This document shows, in pieces, positions 48,104 to 62,616 of a stretch of DNA of 64,000 bases (position 1 is the stretch's first letter; every line of letters begins with the position of its first letter). Made by a program: the position numbers and the translations under genes. Below the pieces are notes generated by a model that was not told where the DNA came from, did not search any database, and was given only the letters and a program-made list of their open reading frames with translations. Origin of the DNA: Taenia hydatigena (lineage: Eukaryota > Platyhelminthes > Cestoda > Cyclophyllidea > Taeniidae); NCBI GenBank assembly GCA_036345935.2, contig JADWOT020000003.1:16076509-16140508 (forward strand), read 5' to 3'.

Positions 48104-51100
48104 CTGCAGCAGAGAAAAAAAAACAAATGCAGGGACTCGGAAGCCAACCCACATGTTAGCAAGATCAAACTATTTAATGACATTTCATTACTACCAGCAA
48201 CGTTATTGAGACTACTATACATCGCCCAATAAACATGAGACATTCTTGTCTTAACATTGGACTATCCGTTACTTGGCTTACAGCCACACGTGTAATTATT
48301 CCAGATGCACACATTCTACAGATGAATCATAAAGCCCACCAAATGTGTTCTTAAAGTACGCGGCTGACCAGCTCACATCTACTGAAAAATATCTCTTTAC
48401 TGAGTTTCTTAGAAAATATAGTTTGTGCAAAAAAGCTCTTCAATCATTATTTTTTAATTACTACCTTTTAATAATTACGTTTTGCACAGTGGCTGATAAA
48501 AGAGGTAGCGCTGGAGAAAAATTTATTACTTTGCGCCTAATTGATTCGAGGTGAAATATTTGTATTTAACGCATTAAATTACATATTTTCTTTTAGACGA
48601 AAGTCGACGCCGAGTGTAACGGCGAAATTAGTTGCTGCGGTTTTGGTCAAATTTTTGCTTCGTTAATTTCATCACCAACTTACTTTCTGAATATTTACTC
48701 AATATATAAGCGCTGTTAATGCTCATTTTGCTGGCATTCAATAGTTTCGTGAAGTTAACTTGGGTTTTATAACGTCTGCCTTTGAAGTCCGAAATTTCTT
48801 TAAAATAGACATGATTGCCTGGAACTTTACATGGGACAATAATTTACGTTGATGTCACGACGTTACGGCTATCAATGTGCCAATTCTGCTACCAATGAGT
48901 CACCAACTCTTCCTTCTCTTCATGCCACCATGTCTCCACCGTTATCCTAGAGGATAATTGCTTCATCTAAATCGGCTGCCTGCCAATGTGCTTTATTTTT
49001 GCTCTCCTGTCCATTCAGATGTTATCATAATTCATGAATATCAGTACTCGCATCAAAATAGCCTGAGAATTAAGGCTGTAAACGAGTACGAATATGAGAG
49101 GCGTTGGAACTATACTCAGAATCAAATGTTTAAGTATTTCCCTTTAAAACCCATTTGTTTTGGTGCAACCTTATTTACTCTGCCCATAAGATTGTCAACC
49201 GCTCTATTAGAGCTGTTCATATCTGAAATTATATTGCCAAGTCATAAAGGCTATTGGGATCTTAACTTATCGGTAAGTTAATATTTAATTTGTGGACCGC
49301 ACAAATCATCGCTCTGAAATGCAAAATCCGTAGTGAAGTATTTTATCCATTACTCTCCTCCTCCACCGACTTCAGACCCTCGAAGTAAGAAGATTAACTC
49401 AAGGAAGGCACCCCATATTTGTGCAATGTGAGGGAAGTTTACAAATTAACGAATTTTGCGGGGGCTCAGTTTCATCTCTTCCTCGATTGCATCTGCCTAG
49501 ACAATAGACAATTTTTCACATCAAAGGTTAACTTATTTTGAGCTCATGCTAAAATTGCTTATTAGGGTTGCTCTGTCTCTGTATAAATTCGACTTTTGAT
49601 GATGATACAGAATCCTAGGGTTCTTTACCCTCGAAGAGATTTGGTGGCTAGAAGGTCCATTGTTACTATGTTTCATCATAAAGTCATGTTTTTGTAATGT
49701 TAGCAACGTTATTGCTTAAGTTGGTGCTTTCATGAATAGTACCTTTTGGTCCCAAAAGTGTGTAGACAACTTTTAAGCTATGAAATGTTTGAAGAAATTC
49801 CCTCCTTATTAAAACTGGTACCTTTTATTATTTTAGCATTAAAAACGGATGATGTTGAATGCATGAAAGTAGTAAAATACCAAAGCAATAAAGTAGCAGT
49901 TTGGCCTGTGCTATGCAGTAGTCCGGAGCATATTCAAGGAAATAAACCGACCAAATTGATTTTGCGCTGTTAAATGGGTATAGGAGGTGGTGAACTTAAT
50001 GGAAAAAAATTAAAATATGTCAAATGACCACTTTCACAATTCAACCGCTTAAATTAATTCCAGTACGCAATGCAACGTTTGCAGAAGGATATTTTGCAGC
50101 GGTCCAACACTTCATTGATGACGAAAGGCGGCATAATACTCGTGCGGAACACGTGCACTACTGGCGTGACCCCGTGACCGGCTCACTCGGTGACGGTACA
50201 ATGGCGTGGACTCAAATCAGACCTTTACCAAATCCGTTTGTTTAACATTTTGCTACTTTAACCAATAGCATGTTTAGCATAGGGTAAGTGTGGCAAATTT
50301 GCAGTATCCTTTTCAGGGCACGTTATGCTATTTACGAGCTTACTTGTAATCATTTCCCTTGCTTAACCGGTGCTGACTGCGCAGAAATCTAACCACCCTA
50401 GGTGGAGAAATGATTTCACTGGTTAATTTTTCTTCAAATAATATATTGTTCAATGGCACTTGCGGGGCTGCCCGGTTACCTACTGCGCCCACTGGAGCGA
50501 ACGGGGCAAACTACCTTTTATTGTATGGGTCGTAATAAATGAGACCTCTGCCAAGGTGCATTACTTTGGTCATGCGTTTAACTCTTTGTGTCAGTTGTGC
50601 AGGCGCTTTAGGCTCCGCCTTTGTGTTTCCACTGGATGGCATGGCTTCCGGGTCATGCAAATAGTCCCTCCATCCCTTCCGCACGTCGGCTGCCTGCGTT
50701 AACTGCATCAAGATGTCAACTAAATGAAAACACGATACATTCACCACTTCAGCAGCTGAATGGAACTCAGATGGATATGGTTAAATAACATTGAGGTGAG
50801 GGAAAAGCAGTAATGAAGAACAAATGCTAAACCTCAAGAAACTACTTTAACTTCTGTCTCCGCTTTTGGGCAAGTGTTCCTCCGACTAATAGTGAAGATA
50901 ACAGATAAGCACCTCATTCCCCCTTCCCTTAATACAATTGCCTAACAGGACAAAAATCCAGATCTAGCGAACCTTCCAAGAGGAAATACTGATGCTGCAG
51001 CCAAATATTTGTTCAGATGCACGCGAATTCAATGACTAGCGCTGATTGTTCGTTGATTTTGTGCTTACAGCACCAATTACGCTGCAATAGGCGATGAGGA

Positions 51101-53560
51101 AGGTTAACCAGGGGGACCGCGGGGATGAAGTTCAAAAGGCTTGCATTTTCTTGGTATAAAGGATTATCGATTCCTTTCGCATGAGTTTAAATAGCACAAA
51201 AATTTGTCGATGATTTAGCTTCCGCCGTCTCTTTGTTGGCAATCAATTTTCATGTTAAATAAATAAGTAATCTGTGACTCAATTTGTTTAGTGGGTGTAA
51301 AGCATTGTAAAATACCTTCTCTCCTAGCTAATGGCTAGTATGTCATGTCATAAGCCCCCCTTAATTTGAGTAAGTGATTTCCTCCTTATTGATCTTAGCA
51401 TGTCTCCCTCTCTAATTCATTAATTAACCACGATGAGGCAAACATCCCATTTCATCCGGTTCATTTGTGCTGCCCGATGCCTTAAACTGTCATTTTCAAT
51501 ACAATTTCCTAGTAGAATAGCAAATGCTTTGCAGAATCAGTAAAATTATTGCCCTTCATGTTATCTGCACGCATTATCTCGTTTAACGGAGCGAACCCAC
51601 TCCATAAAAAGTAAAGTGGGGATTATGTGAGTTGAAGGCAATGGGACTTGGAATTTTAGGCTTATTTTAGCTTGTAAATTAAAATTGTTGGTTGTGTGTA
51701 GTAAAAAAAAACCTTTTCTCCATACCTTCCGAACAAGAAGATTTGGTATGAACAGGCTTAGTCGCTTTTGCTTTGTTATCTAATAAAAACTGTTTACATT
51801 TCCAGTCTTACCATCATTGTACTCCACTACTCAGGTAACAATTTCATGGTTTTTCCGCTGTCAAAAATTAGCAGAGATCACGCCAGTCTGACAAGTCTGA
51901 ACTTCTGCCCCGGTCACCACGTATCACGTGTGTACCGGCGGAGCTAAATCCATAAAAAACCTATTTAGCAAATTAAAATAAATTATTAGCTTGTAATTAA
52001 AAGCGAACTATCAGGTAGAGGGAAGTACTAGAATGCCTAATTAGCCTAAGAAATCTTAGTTTTGTCAAAACCTCCGAGTGGCTTGTTCATGCTGTTGAAG
52101 TAAAGAGGCTAAAAACCAGAAAGTGATCAAAAGGAAAATGCGGACAACCCAAAAGTGGCCATGTTTCCTTCATAATAAGTGGTCGACGAAGGCATGTAAG
52201 CAAATGTTTTAATTAAGAGTCTGATGTAGTAACATGCACAACAATCTTTTACATCTGTTAAACTGAATGCTACCACCTACGCATGCGTGTTATCGATTTC
52301 ATGAGCAAAATCGATCAATCTTTGGACGAAAATCGATGGTATACGGGTGCAACGATAACCGAGCATGTAGATTAGCGTTGATTCTACTACGTAAATAAAT
52401 ATTTTTGTGATGTTTATCTTTCTTTGAGAGGACAAATTCTTTCTAAAGGAATTGATTTACTTGTATTTTAGGCGCTAATAACCAAAACTGAAATCCATGC
52501 CAATCTGCCAAGAGGCTGCCCAGCAGCCGGTCCGACTTGATTTGGAAAGTCGACATGACACATTACGTCCAGTATTGGGGTTTATGTGAAACCTCATGGT
52601 CGTGGTGAGGCCGTAGTAAAAGCCGCGTCAGCATCTTTTAACATTGATTCGAACAACGATTGATATATCGACTAATAATGTACGTGATTGGTGATATCTA
52701 GGCACGACATTTATTAAAGTCGAGGTGGCTGTCATTTTATTACCGCCACCTCGTATAACGCCTTAGGCTAACTCAGCAATTTCACTGGAATGCACAACAA
52801 CGGCATGAATATCTGCCTACGTATATTTTGTTTTACACGAAAATGGTCTGAAATAAAAAACTCAAAGCTGCGAGGTAACAACAAAAACATATCTACCTGA
52901 CAAATCTACCTCGTGTTTTATGGAGAACCAGTCAGCTTGAAACATTATCCGTCCACGGAATGACGCGATTTAAAATCCAGATTTTTATCAAAGAATGGTA
53001 CTTTCATTCCGGCCCTAAAAGCAGATCACAAGAGCGTCAAAACTCATTTTATGCTCGTTTGCGATAATAAAACAGGTGGGGACGATACCATTGCAAGCTA
53101 ATAAACAAATGCAATGCTATCATATCAGCTAAGTTATTAATTTGTCTTTTAAAGAGAAACATCACGTGACCACGCCCGAACATATTTTTTTCAATTTCTC
53201 AGCTACTCTATCCATGGCCATGCACTTTAGAAGCTGAGCATCAGCGATTGTAACAGTTTATAATGGTATAAAGACAAATGATATGTTTTGAGTAAAATAA
53301 ATGATAATAGATATCGAACTTAAAAACCTTGGTAGCTTATCCCATGGATCATGTCTTAGTTAAAATTTGAACCGCCACAAAAATGATCGCTTTAAACTGC
53401 GGTAAGCACAGCTCAGTTACTTGTTCGAAAATGTTGGAAATAATGAATACAACAAAGGAATGGGGAGACTCACGAGTTTAAACCACAGGATGTGGGCAGC
53501 ATTGAAATTCCTGCGTGGATTGGTGCAAGCAGCCTCACTTGATCTGTTACTGGTTTAACC
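48104..53560. other. Region between the REPS-like and glutamate synthase genes
   Basis: It should contain the remaining 5' exons and promoter of the REPS-like gene on the minus strand, which I could not identify. A locally GC-richer block at about 50458-50700 stands out from its surroundings and may be a dispersed repeat. Confidence 0.4.
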
Positions 53561-53565
53561 AGTGG

Positions 53566-53612
53566 CCAATAAGAATTTGAAGATCTTAATGGGATTGTCC
53601 CAATTAACCAAT
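53566..53612 (+). promoter_or_regulatory. Cluster of CCAAT boxes upstream of glutamate synthase
   Basis: Three CCAAT pentamers lie at 53566-53570, 53600-53604 and 53608-53612, about 110-160 bases before the ATG at 53723. The spacing suits a proximal promoter with NF-Y-type sites. No transcription start can be read from the sequence. Confidence 0.35.
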
Positions 53613-53722
53613 CAGAGTGCGCCAAGCAGAACAGACACTCATGGCATTGCAGCAACGCGCACGGACGCACATTTTGCTGTGTGCTTGGCTCTAAGGCGTT
53701 GTGTCTCTTATTTTTTCCTGAC

Positions 53723-56700
53723 ATGACTTTTGGCAAAAAATTTGAACATTACAAGTGTGGACTCTTTGATTCTCGTGAAGAACATGATGCTTGTGGTGTC
53801 GGATTCGTTGCCAATGTCCATGGTGAAAGATCTACTATGGCAAGTTCCGTGCTTTCAGCTATTCTGAAACTTTCATATTCGAGAATAATTTAAGATCAGG
53901 GCCTCACCGTCTTCTTGTTTACACTTGGTCCGCTTATGGTTATTAATAGGCGAATGTTTAACCGTATTCAGCTTAAAGGTGGTTTTTTAATTAATTTAAA
54001 ATGGATATCCTGAACATTTTTTCTGCTGAAAGTTTAGTTAATCGTTTCAAATACCCTCAATTCGAGTTTCCAGTGTCGAGCAGTTTTTCTTTCCTATGCC
54101 TAAAACACAGCACTTATTAATCCTAGTAATTTGTTAGTTCCGTCTTTCATATTTTTAGAGTAGATATAGTAACTAGTTAGACAAAAAATTAAGTTAATAA
54201 GAAATGCAAAGTGGTTTCACAGAGCCACAATATAGTTTGTCTTCATCCTCTCAGCATTCATTAGTTTTCAGAATGACACAATGATTAAACACGAAGTTTT
54301 CAGACGTGCTATTGAAACAGTCGCAATATCATAGGTGCTTTTTAAGCTGCGCTTGATCTAACTTATGGATAAGGTAAACTAAAGGAAAATTTGCCGCTCA
54401 GATTTTGTATTAAGCAAGGGAAATTGACAGATTGTCCGCCGAATGCAAAACCTTACCAGTTTTTTTGCTATCATATTATTTTTGCGCTTACCAGAAGATT
54501 GTTGAATGCCTACATATCACCTAACACGTGGTAAGAAACACGCGGCGCGCACCCATGTGCCTGCGCCAAATTTTCCCACTTCTGCTTAGTCATGAAGACG
54601 CGTTCGTTTGATAGGACGCAAGCGTATTTTCCTTTCCGTCCTTACGACTTATTTTTGACTCCTTTATTTCATCCGGTTTGTTAGACTAAGACCACATGAC
54701 GGAGAAATGTTATTTTCTGACCATCAAATCACCGTTAAAACCTGAAGAATAACCAAACCTTTTAAAAACGAGACCAAGTTGAACTAGGCAACGTGCTCAC
54801 CTCACAGCAAACCTCACATTTCATTGTCGCGGCCAGCGTCTGGCTAGTGGTATGAAGGTCATGCACAAGTCCAGAGCGTATTTCTGTGTAAGTGAGAGGT
54901 GACAGAAGGGTTCATTATCTTTTTATAATGATAGTAGGAGTTCTCAGTGGAGCCGTACATAATTTTTTTCGGCTTGACAAGGGTAATTAGCTAATCTTGC
55001 AGTTATGATAACCACGTAAAAGAAAGGTGCGGCTCTTACCCATGGAAGTCAAAGGATCACATTGTGGAATCATTGATAAAATTTGATGTTTAGGGGATGG
55101 TTCTTTTTCAGAGAGTAATAGGCTCAAGGTCAGAAAGAGTTAGTTACATGAATGGAGACAAAAAAATTATTTCTTCTTCCGATCACAAAATGTTGTTTAA
55201 AAAAGCGTTACCCAGGTAGATTTCCTCCCGATTAATGAATTTTGCAAGTCTGAAGGATTCCCCATCAAGTTACGATGGGTAAAGATCTGAAACTCTATCA
55301 AACAGTAAAAGAAGCTTTGGAGAGACTTGTAGCGTCTATTTTGCCAAAAATTTTTGTTGTCTGGACTCTTGTGGGAAGCATGTGATAGGAGTTGTTTTTC
55401 AAATGCAATTGAATGTTTTAAGATCAAAAGAGCGTTGTAGATTTCAATCGAAAATAGCTTGAACACAGTCTGGAATCTTGTCTTTTCTTCGTGGCTCTGC
55501 TAGCAAATAAAGGGGACAGGTCACTTTAACTGTCACAGGTCTCTTATCTGCTTTGTAGATGCAATTCACTAATTGTAATGCCGTGATAAACACTCGCTGC
55601 TCCACTGTTTCATGATTTCTCAGAATTACCATTGTTATCAATACACTTCTAAGGCTCGTTTGCTGTCATTTTTTGTGCCTTTGATCTATCTCAGCCTTCC
55701 CGCACTTAATTGAGAATTCACTAAACTAGGTCATTTCAAGAAATATAAGTTGACATCTAGTAATAGAGGCATATTTAGGACGTCAGAAGCGCCTATACAT
55801 TATCTGTACACGTACCTTAGCTCAACTTCTAAATGTGGACTAAAGGCGTATTTCTGCATGTCCATTTCAGTAGTGCTGCTCGTTTTTTAGGTAATTGAGC
55901 AGGCGAACACCATGCTTAATCGCATGGAGCACCGAGGGGCGTGTGGATGCGACGACGAAACGGGAGACGGAGCCGGTGTTATGACTGGGATCCCCTATGA
56001 GCTTTACGAACGCTTCGCTAAGTGAGTTCTCTTTCCACCTCTTAGTAATGGTTGAAATGGGTTTCGAGTAGACCACTAGCCGACCGGTCGAGAGGAAAGT
56101 GACACTCGTCTGTGTGGATCTTAATAGTTGATTAGGTGCCATGCGGAAATACCTCCATGTCTTTTCTAAAATAGGACCGCTGAAAAGTTTATATAATTTG
56201 GGTTGGCGTTATTAACCTTCCCACATCATAATGCCTAAATATGTCGTACAAAATAAAAAAAACTAGTAATTTCAAACCGGGATAATTACCGTTTCGGGAC
56301 GGTCATAATCAATCTCTTATAGATCCTCGGCATTCATTTTCTTATCTTTAAATAACTCAAAGAAACTTTTAGAAAACGGGCTCATTGCACTATCTCCTAG
56401 CTGCCGAAACAGAATAAAGTGGAATTTTTGGATGCTTAAACACTTAGCATGTATCTTTACTGCAGTAATACTTATTCTAAAAGCGTGAGCTGATGTTCTG
56501 ATTGAACATTCATGAAAACGAATTATAAGTACCAATCCTGGAAGCCTTGATGATGCTTGACTCTAATATTGTCGAGAATCCAATTATCTGGCGGAAGCTC
56601 TAAGATGAGCACTGCTTTTCTTCTTTTGCAGAGAGGCAGGTGTAACACTGCCACCCCTGGGTGACTTCGCCGTCGGAATGTTCTTCGTGAACGAAAAGAA

Positions 56701-59700
56701 CAAGGTAGAGGAGGCGATGAACCGCTTTGCCAAGTACGCCGAGGAGTGTGAAATGCGGGTTAGTTGTGAAAAATATTGGAGCTTGCCTGTGTCCAACCCG
56801 TTTCGCTGCCCCACCATTCCACTTCCTGTCTTTAGGTTCTGTTCTGGCGCAAAGCTGATGTCAATAACTCGCAAATCGGAGTAGTTGCAGCCTCGGCGGA
56901 ACCCGTCACAGTTCAGGTGAAAATTGATTAGAGAGGTCTGAAACGATTTCCTAAAAATGGAAACTATAGAATTTTACCTTTCTTCAACTTTTAGGTCTTC
57001 GTTGTGTCAAGTGAAAAGGAAGAGGACTTTAAAAACATGAAGTTTGTCTGCAAAGTGAGTTAAACCGTCCATTTAACTTCACACAATAGCAAGGTTCATG
57101 TCAAAATTTTTAGTAGAGAGTAAATGACTAGTTCAATTTTCTCCATTCTGAATCCACTTATTCATAGTCCAGATGTTTCAAAAATAATTTTATGAAGAAT
57201 TACCCCTTAAGTACTTAAGAGTTAAAATATCAAGGATGGCTAAAATGTAAGGGTAAAAATGATTATTATTTTCCAGATGCTCAAAGTGGGTTACGTAAGA
57301 GCTTTTGACTTGCACTATCTTTGCCGAGAAAAAAAAAAGCAATCGAACGAATGAGAAATTTATCCCCCTCATCCATTGAATAGTATGTTTCAGGCCTGTT
57401 AAAAAAATAACTTGCCACCTTAGAACAAAATTACCAGTTGAAACTCAGCACTGGCCTTTGCCCTGCCCATCGAACGCTTATTTTTGATCCTCCTGCGAGA
57501 TCGCGTACTCTTAAGAGAGTTTTTTATAATGCAGCATTAGTTTCGCCTGCTTCCTTCCATCTCAGGTATTCTTTCTTCGAAAGTACGCTTCACATAATTT
57601 TGAAACGGATGAAATTGCCTACATATGCAGTCTATCGCCAAATACTGTGGTCTACAAGGTTAGTTGGACAATTTGCTTATGGGGAGCCTGCTCTTTTTGG
57701 GTTTCTATTTTCAATGAATATAATTTTTTCCAGGGCATGTTCACGAGCCGTCAATTGTGGGACTATTTCGAGGACCTTCAGTCGCCCGACTTCAAGACCC
57801 ACTTTGCGATCGTGCACAATCGCTTCTCGACTAACACCTTCCCTTCGTGGTCTCGAGCCCATCCGCAACGCATGATGGCGCATAATGGTGAAATCAACAC
57901 ACTGCGGGTGAGTGAGTGGTTTTGAGGTGAACTCGCTGCACACGGTGTCTAGGTCCTTTCAGGACTGGGCACTCGTGAGACGTTTAAAAATACTGTCTGG
58001 AAACGGCTTCACATCATTTTAATCAGGAGAGTTATCGATGAAGCAACTAGGTAACCGGAGCATTGTGCTATACTGAGGACTATCGAAGATTTGTTGGCTT
58101 TTCCCGCCGTACACAGTTGTTGTAGTTTCTCCCTTTGTGAATCCCTTACTATTGCAGAACCGTGGAGATAGCAAAGCTCTATTATTATTGTTGTTATCAT
58201 CAAGTGATAATTACCTCACTTTGATTATTTTGAGTCTAAATTGTCCCTAAAACGGCCTTTTTATTAAGGTATGGAGGAATCGGGGCTTAAAAATACAGAG
58301 GAGAGAGTCAGTTTGCAATCGAATCGGAAATTGCCTGCACTGACAAGTATTGTTTAAAAAATATCAAACTCCTAAATTTGAAGGTCATACGTGATGTCTT
58401 ATTACTACTTTGCATTGGTCACCGCAGCGATGTTAAGTGCGGTAAAATCAATCGCTTTTCACCAACTGCATTCCTGAGTACTGTTCAAGAATGAATGCTA
58501 CTCTGTTATTAGAACAGCCTTAATGGTAATTGATGAACGCAAAAGTTGCTAAATGAAGTTCACAATATACGTGAACTAAGTTCAGCTTATATCTGATTTC
58601 ATTTCTTCTTTACCTTTCATGATACCGTCCATCCGTCTATCCCGTTACTGGGACAGTGGAAAACGTCAGATCTTCATTTACTGCATTTGTAGAGGTAAAA
58701 GTAAGCCTCTTATGCACGTACGGAGCCCTTCCGATTGCTACCTATGCCGAGTTTCTCTAAGTAGAAGTGGCTACTACGAATTGGAACAATTCCAATAGCT
58801 TTCCCATAGTAATTCTGCAAATTTTCGGTGTTGTACCAACAAGGTGGTACCTGAAGTAATCCTGAGAACTTTCGCAGAAGAACTGAGAATCGTTAACATA
58901 TGCGATACAGAGTATGGTTCGCGTGACAATAGATCATCCTTATTGTCACTATTCAGTTTTATGAACATTTCTTCGATTGTCTGGTTCCAGGGAAACGTAA
59001 ACTACGCACGGGCACGTCAGGCACTAATGGAGAGCAAACGGTTCGGGGACAGGCTTAAACAGCTTTTCCCAATCATCGAGAGCGGTATGTCGGACTCGGG
59101 GTGCTTCGACAACCTTCTGGAGTTTCTATGCTACTGTAGTACCCGGTCTCTGCCTGAAGTGGTTATCTCTATGATTCCCGAGGCATGGCAGGCTGACCAG
59201 GCCATGCCCGAGCACAAACGTTACTTTTACAAGTGGGCCGCTAGTCTGCTCGAACCTTGGGATGGCCCTGGTGAGCTTCAGTTCCTCAATTTGTGTCACT
59301 TTCTTGGTGCTTTTTGGGCGCTGAAAATTACAAACGTCAATTTTATGCATCTTTGAGCAAGTTTGGTGGACTTCCGGGATCACGTCTTGGGTACTTTTAA
59401 ATTTCTCCAAGCATTTAATTCTTGTTTCCTGACCAAAACCCGTAACCTGTTGCGTCATTTACTACCCTAAATAAAATACTTAGCTTGATTTAACCAAGAC
59501 TACACCGGTTCGCCAGTTAGGCACTTAGCTTTTTGGCTTTAAGACGAACTATTTCGAGCCCTTCTCACCAGGCGTCCCATTTAGAATTTCGGGGACCTTG
59601 AATTTCATTCTTTTAAAACAATAGGCCTCCGTTTTTAGTGTAAATAGTTATCTATACCTAAATTTGAAATATCCATGATTACTTCATTAAATCGGCTATA

Positions 59701-62616
59701 CTTTGTTACTCGATGCATTTTGATTTTCGGAGCGTTGATTTTGATTCCATCAGTTGAGCTGAAATTTTAGTTTTATCCCTTTCTGTTCTGCAGTAAATGG
59801 TGTTTGTTTTAACTCCTTAAGATTATTCTTTGTTCAATAGACTTTCTGTGTTGAACTTTAAGCATTTTTGCTTTTAAGTAAAAACCATGATTTTAGCACT
59901 AAATATAAAAGTTTGTGATCAGTCAATTACGATCACGAAAAGGAAAGTGACATCCGTTTAGATCACGCATGCTGCTTTATTTCATAATGAATTTCTAGCT
60001 TCCTGCCTTAGACTGTGCAAAACTATTTCATTGCATTAATCGGAGTCTATGTTGTTCTAGATGACAAGTGCTTCAAAACCTCTATGTACTTTCGACTTTT
60101 TAGCAGGCTTTTTGAAGAACCTGTGTGAATTCTGCCCTTTTAATATGCTAGAAATTGGCCACATTAGTTCATGATCCAAATCCCGCGTCTATGATGTTAG
60201 GTGGGAAATCTCTAGCTATTAAAGATCCAACTATTGAAATCAGCACAAATATTTGTGGCGCTCTTTCGGGGTCAGTAGAGTGCTACACTTCAAAGCACAT
60301 GGTCGTTCCGCACTACTCATCAAGTGCCGATTTTATGTGTTGAATAGCTCTTATCTTCTTCCTGTAACTTTTCTGGTACCTGTTGGAATTAAAACAATTC
60401 CTGCTTCCTTTTCTTCAAGCACAATTGAAATTTGTAACTTCAGACCAAGCGTGGAGTATTATAGGCAGTTCTAATAAGTAGATTTTCATTGCATATTTAA
60501 ATATCTATTTAGCCAGTCTATTTCGTAACAGATGAGAGCTGTCCTAACTATTCATCCTTGAATCTCTCAAACTAGTGTCCTTTTTTCAGCAGAATTAGCT
60601 CCGCGTATTACCTTTCGGCCAAATTTCATGGTGTCTAGTTTCCAACTTCCAATTCCACTTGTCCTTTTTTGCGGCCTATTGCATTCATTGTCATTTGTCA
60701 TTATTTTATCGACGTTTTGCAATAGTTTTATTCCAAGGTTCTTAAACTATCATATCGCTTTATTTGTCAATTTACGGATCTTGTGTTTGACATACTTGGC
60801 TCTTCAAGGGGATCGTACCTTATTTTGCGTTAAATTTAATAGAAAGTTAATCCTAGTATGCACTGCGGTTGCGAAACTTTGTCTCCTGTTCGTTTATTTT
60901 ATATGCGCAATCGCATCACTTCAAAGGGGAGAGTATTTGAGACTAAATTTGCCTTCTTTTCTGAGGCTTCAAGAATTTAAACTTTCAAAACTAAGAGTAA
61001 TGGGGTGAGCAACTCAACTTCCCTTTACTTTGTTAAAATCTTGGATTACAGCACCACTGTGATAATTAGACGTAAAGCAAAAGCAATTTGGTTGTGATAG
61101 AGAAAATAGGATGCTTCTGAGAATCTTGATCAATTTTTTAAAACAATCATTCTCTCCGTTTGTGGTCTTGGGAGGCGATGAGTAAATTACCGATTCATGA
61201 TAATTTTACGCCTTGGACCAGAAAGTCTTTTCTATTTTCTGAAATTTTGGCTGGATTTCCGTCGATTTTCTCCTCATTAAAGCGATGTAGATTCTAATTT
61301 TTGATATCCATCGGGGGTTACCTGTAGGATTGCAATTCTGGCCCACATTTTGATAAATAGACGGTTAATGCCTGTTGAACAATGCACAGCTTCTATTCCA
61401 GTCGTTGATGACACCCCTCAAGCCCAGCAACAATCTGTAAGTTAGTTCGGCTGGTTACCTTTATGTGGCAGATTCTGGTGGTTAATTAAAACAACAGAAC
61501 TGCGCGACAAAGACAGTTGTCCTGTACTTGGGACTACAACTACGATATTCTACAAGGCTGATTGGAAAAGGTGTTACAATTTTCTGTTTGCAGTGGCATA
61601 GGTGAGTTATAGGGTTAGAAACAAAAGGGGTAGTGGTTTGGTCAAAACAACAATATCTTACTAAATCTAAAGCAAATATCTGTGGACTGCTTGGTCCTCG
61701 TCTTCTTTTGATTGTCATTTTTAATGCTCTAAGTTGTTAGGCATCAGTACTGCCAGTTACCGGAGTCGTAGTTTCTCGAAGTATGCCTCCGTTTGTCACA
61801 GGGATATTTAAGATTTTTGATACCTCCCATCTTCGTGAAACCGGTACATTTGAAACTCTTCCCAAAAGTTTGTTTTAATTCGTTGGTCTTTATTGGTGCC
61901 TGTATTACCGTTACCCATCTCACCTATCAAATCTCAATCTAATTCCCATGTGTATCGTTTGATTTTCGGTACATTTTAGGTGCCAACTAGAATCGCTGGA
62001 CAGTTGTCAAGTAACAGATAATGCACTAAATGACTTTGTGACACCTTTTTTCTCCAGATATGCCCCATAGATCATTTGACTGCTTGAGACTACTATTTGA
62101 ACTTGGTTAGTTTTGATAGTTTGCTGCAGTGTCGGAATCACTAATATAATTTCTACAATTCCTGATTTCTTTAGTAAACTATCGCAATTTTTGTAAAGTT
62201 CCATCCACTGTCTCAAAATCAAATCTATTTCCGATACTTGAAACGGATTAAATATGCTACAATCTTAGAGGTGTAATGTAGCCACCATTTCTGTTTTCAA
62301 GCTCATGATCACTGACCCTGCTCTTTTACTTTTAGCATTGATTGTTTTCTCCGACGGTCGGTACATTGGCGCTATTCTAGACAGAAATGGTCTGCGTCCT
62401 GCACGCTACTACTCTACTACCGATGGCATGATCTACATGTCCTCCGAGGTCGGTGTAGTCGATCTACCCGATGTAGTTGGTGTCAAGGCTAAGTGCCGAT
62501 TGAAGCCGGGTCGACTGCTCATTGTGGACACGCAAGCTGGAGAGTTACTCAACGACGAGCAGCTGAAACAGGATATCGCCTCCCGTTACCCAATCTTCGA
62601 GTGGATTCGTGAAGGA
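53723..62616 (+). CDS. GOGAT: Glutamate synthase (GOGAT), 5' part
   Basis: Makes two glutamates from glutamine and 2-oxoglutarate using a reduced cofactor. Nine exons join in phase: 53723-53839, 55891-56021, 56632-56758, 56836-56916, 56995-57054, 57566-57658, 57734-57907, 58991-59270 and 62336-62616, giving 448 residues. That is most of the class-II glutamine amidotransferase domain and roughly a fifth of a normal eukaryotic GOGAT; the gene continues past the window. Landmarks are the nucleophile Cys24 in DACGVGFVA after a 23-residue propeptide, [61 protein letters not shown] and [12 protein letters not shown]. The first intron uses a GC donor (ATG|GCAAGT). The start at 53723 is the first ATG giving a short propeptide. 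No break is seen. Confidence 0.93.
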
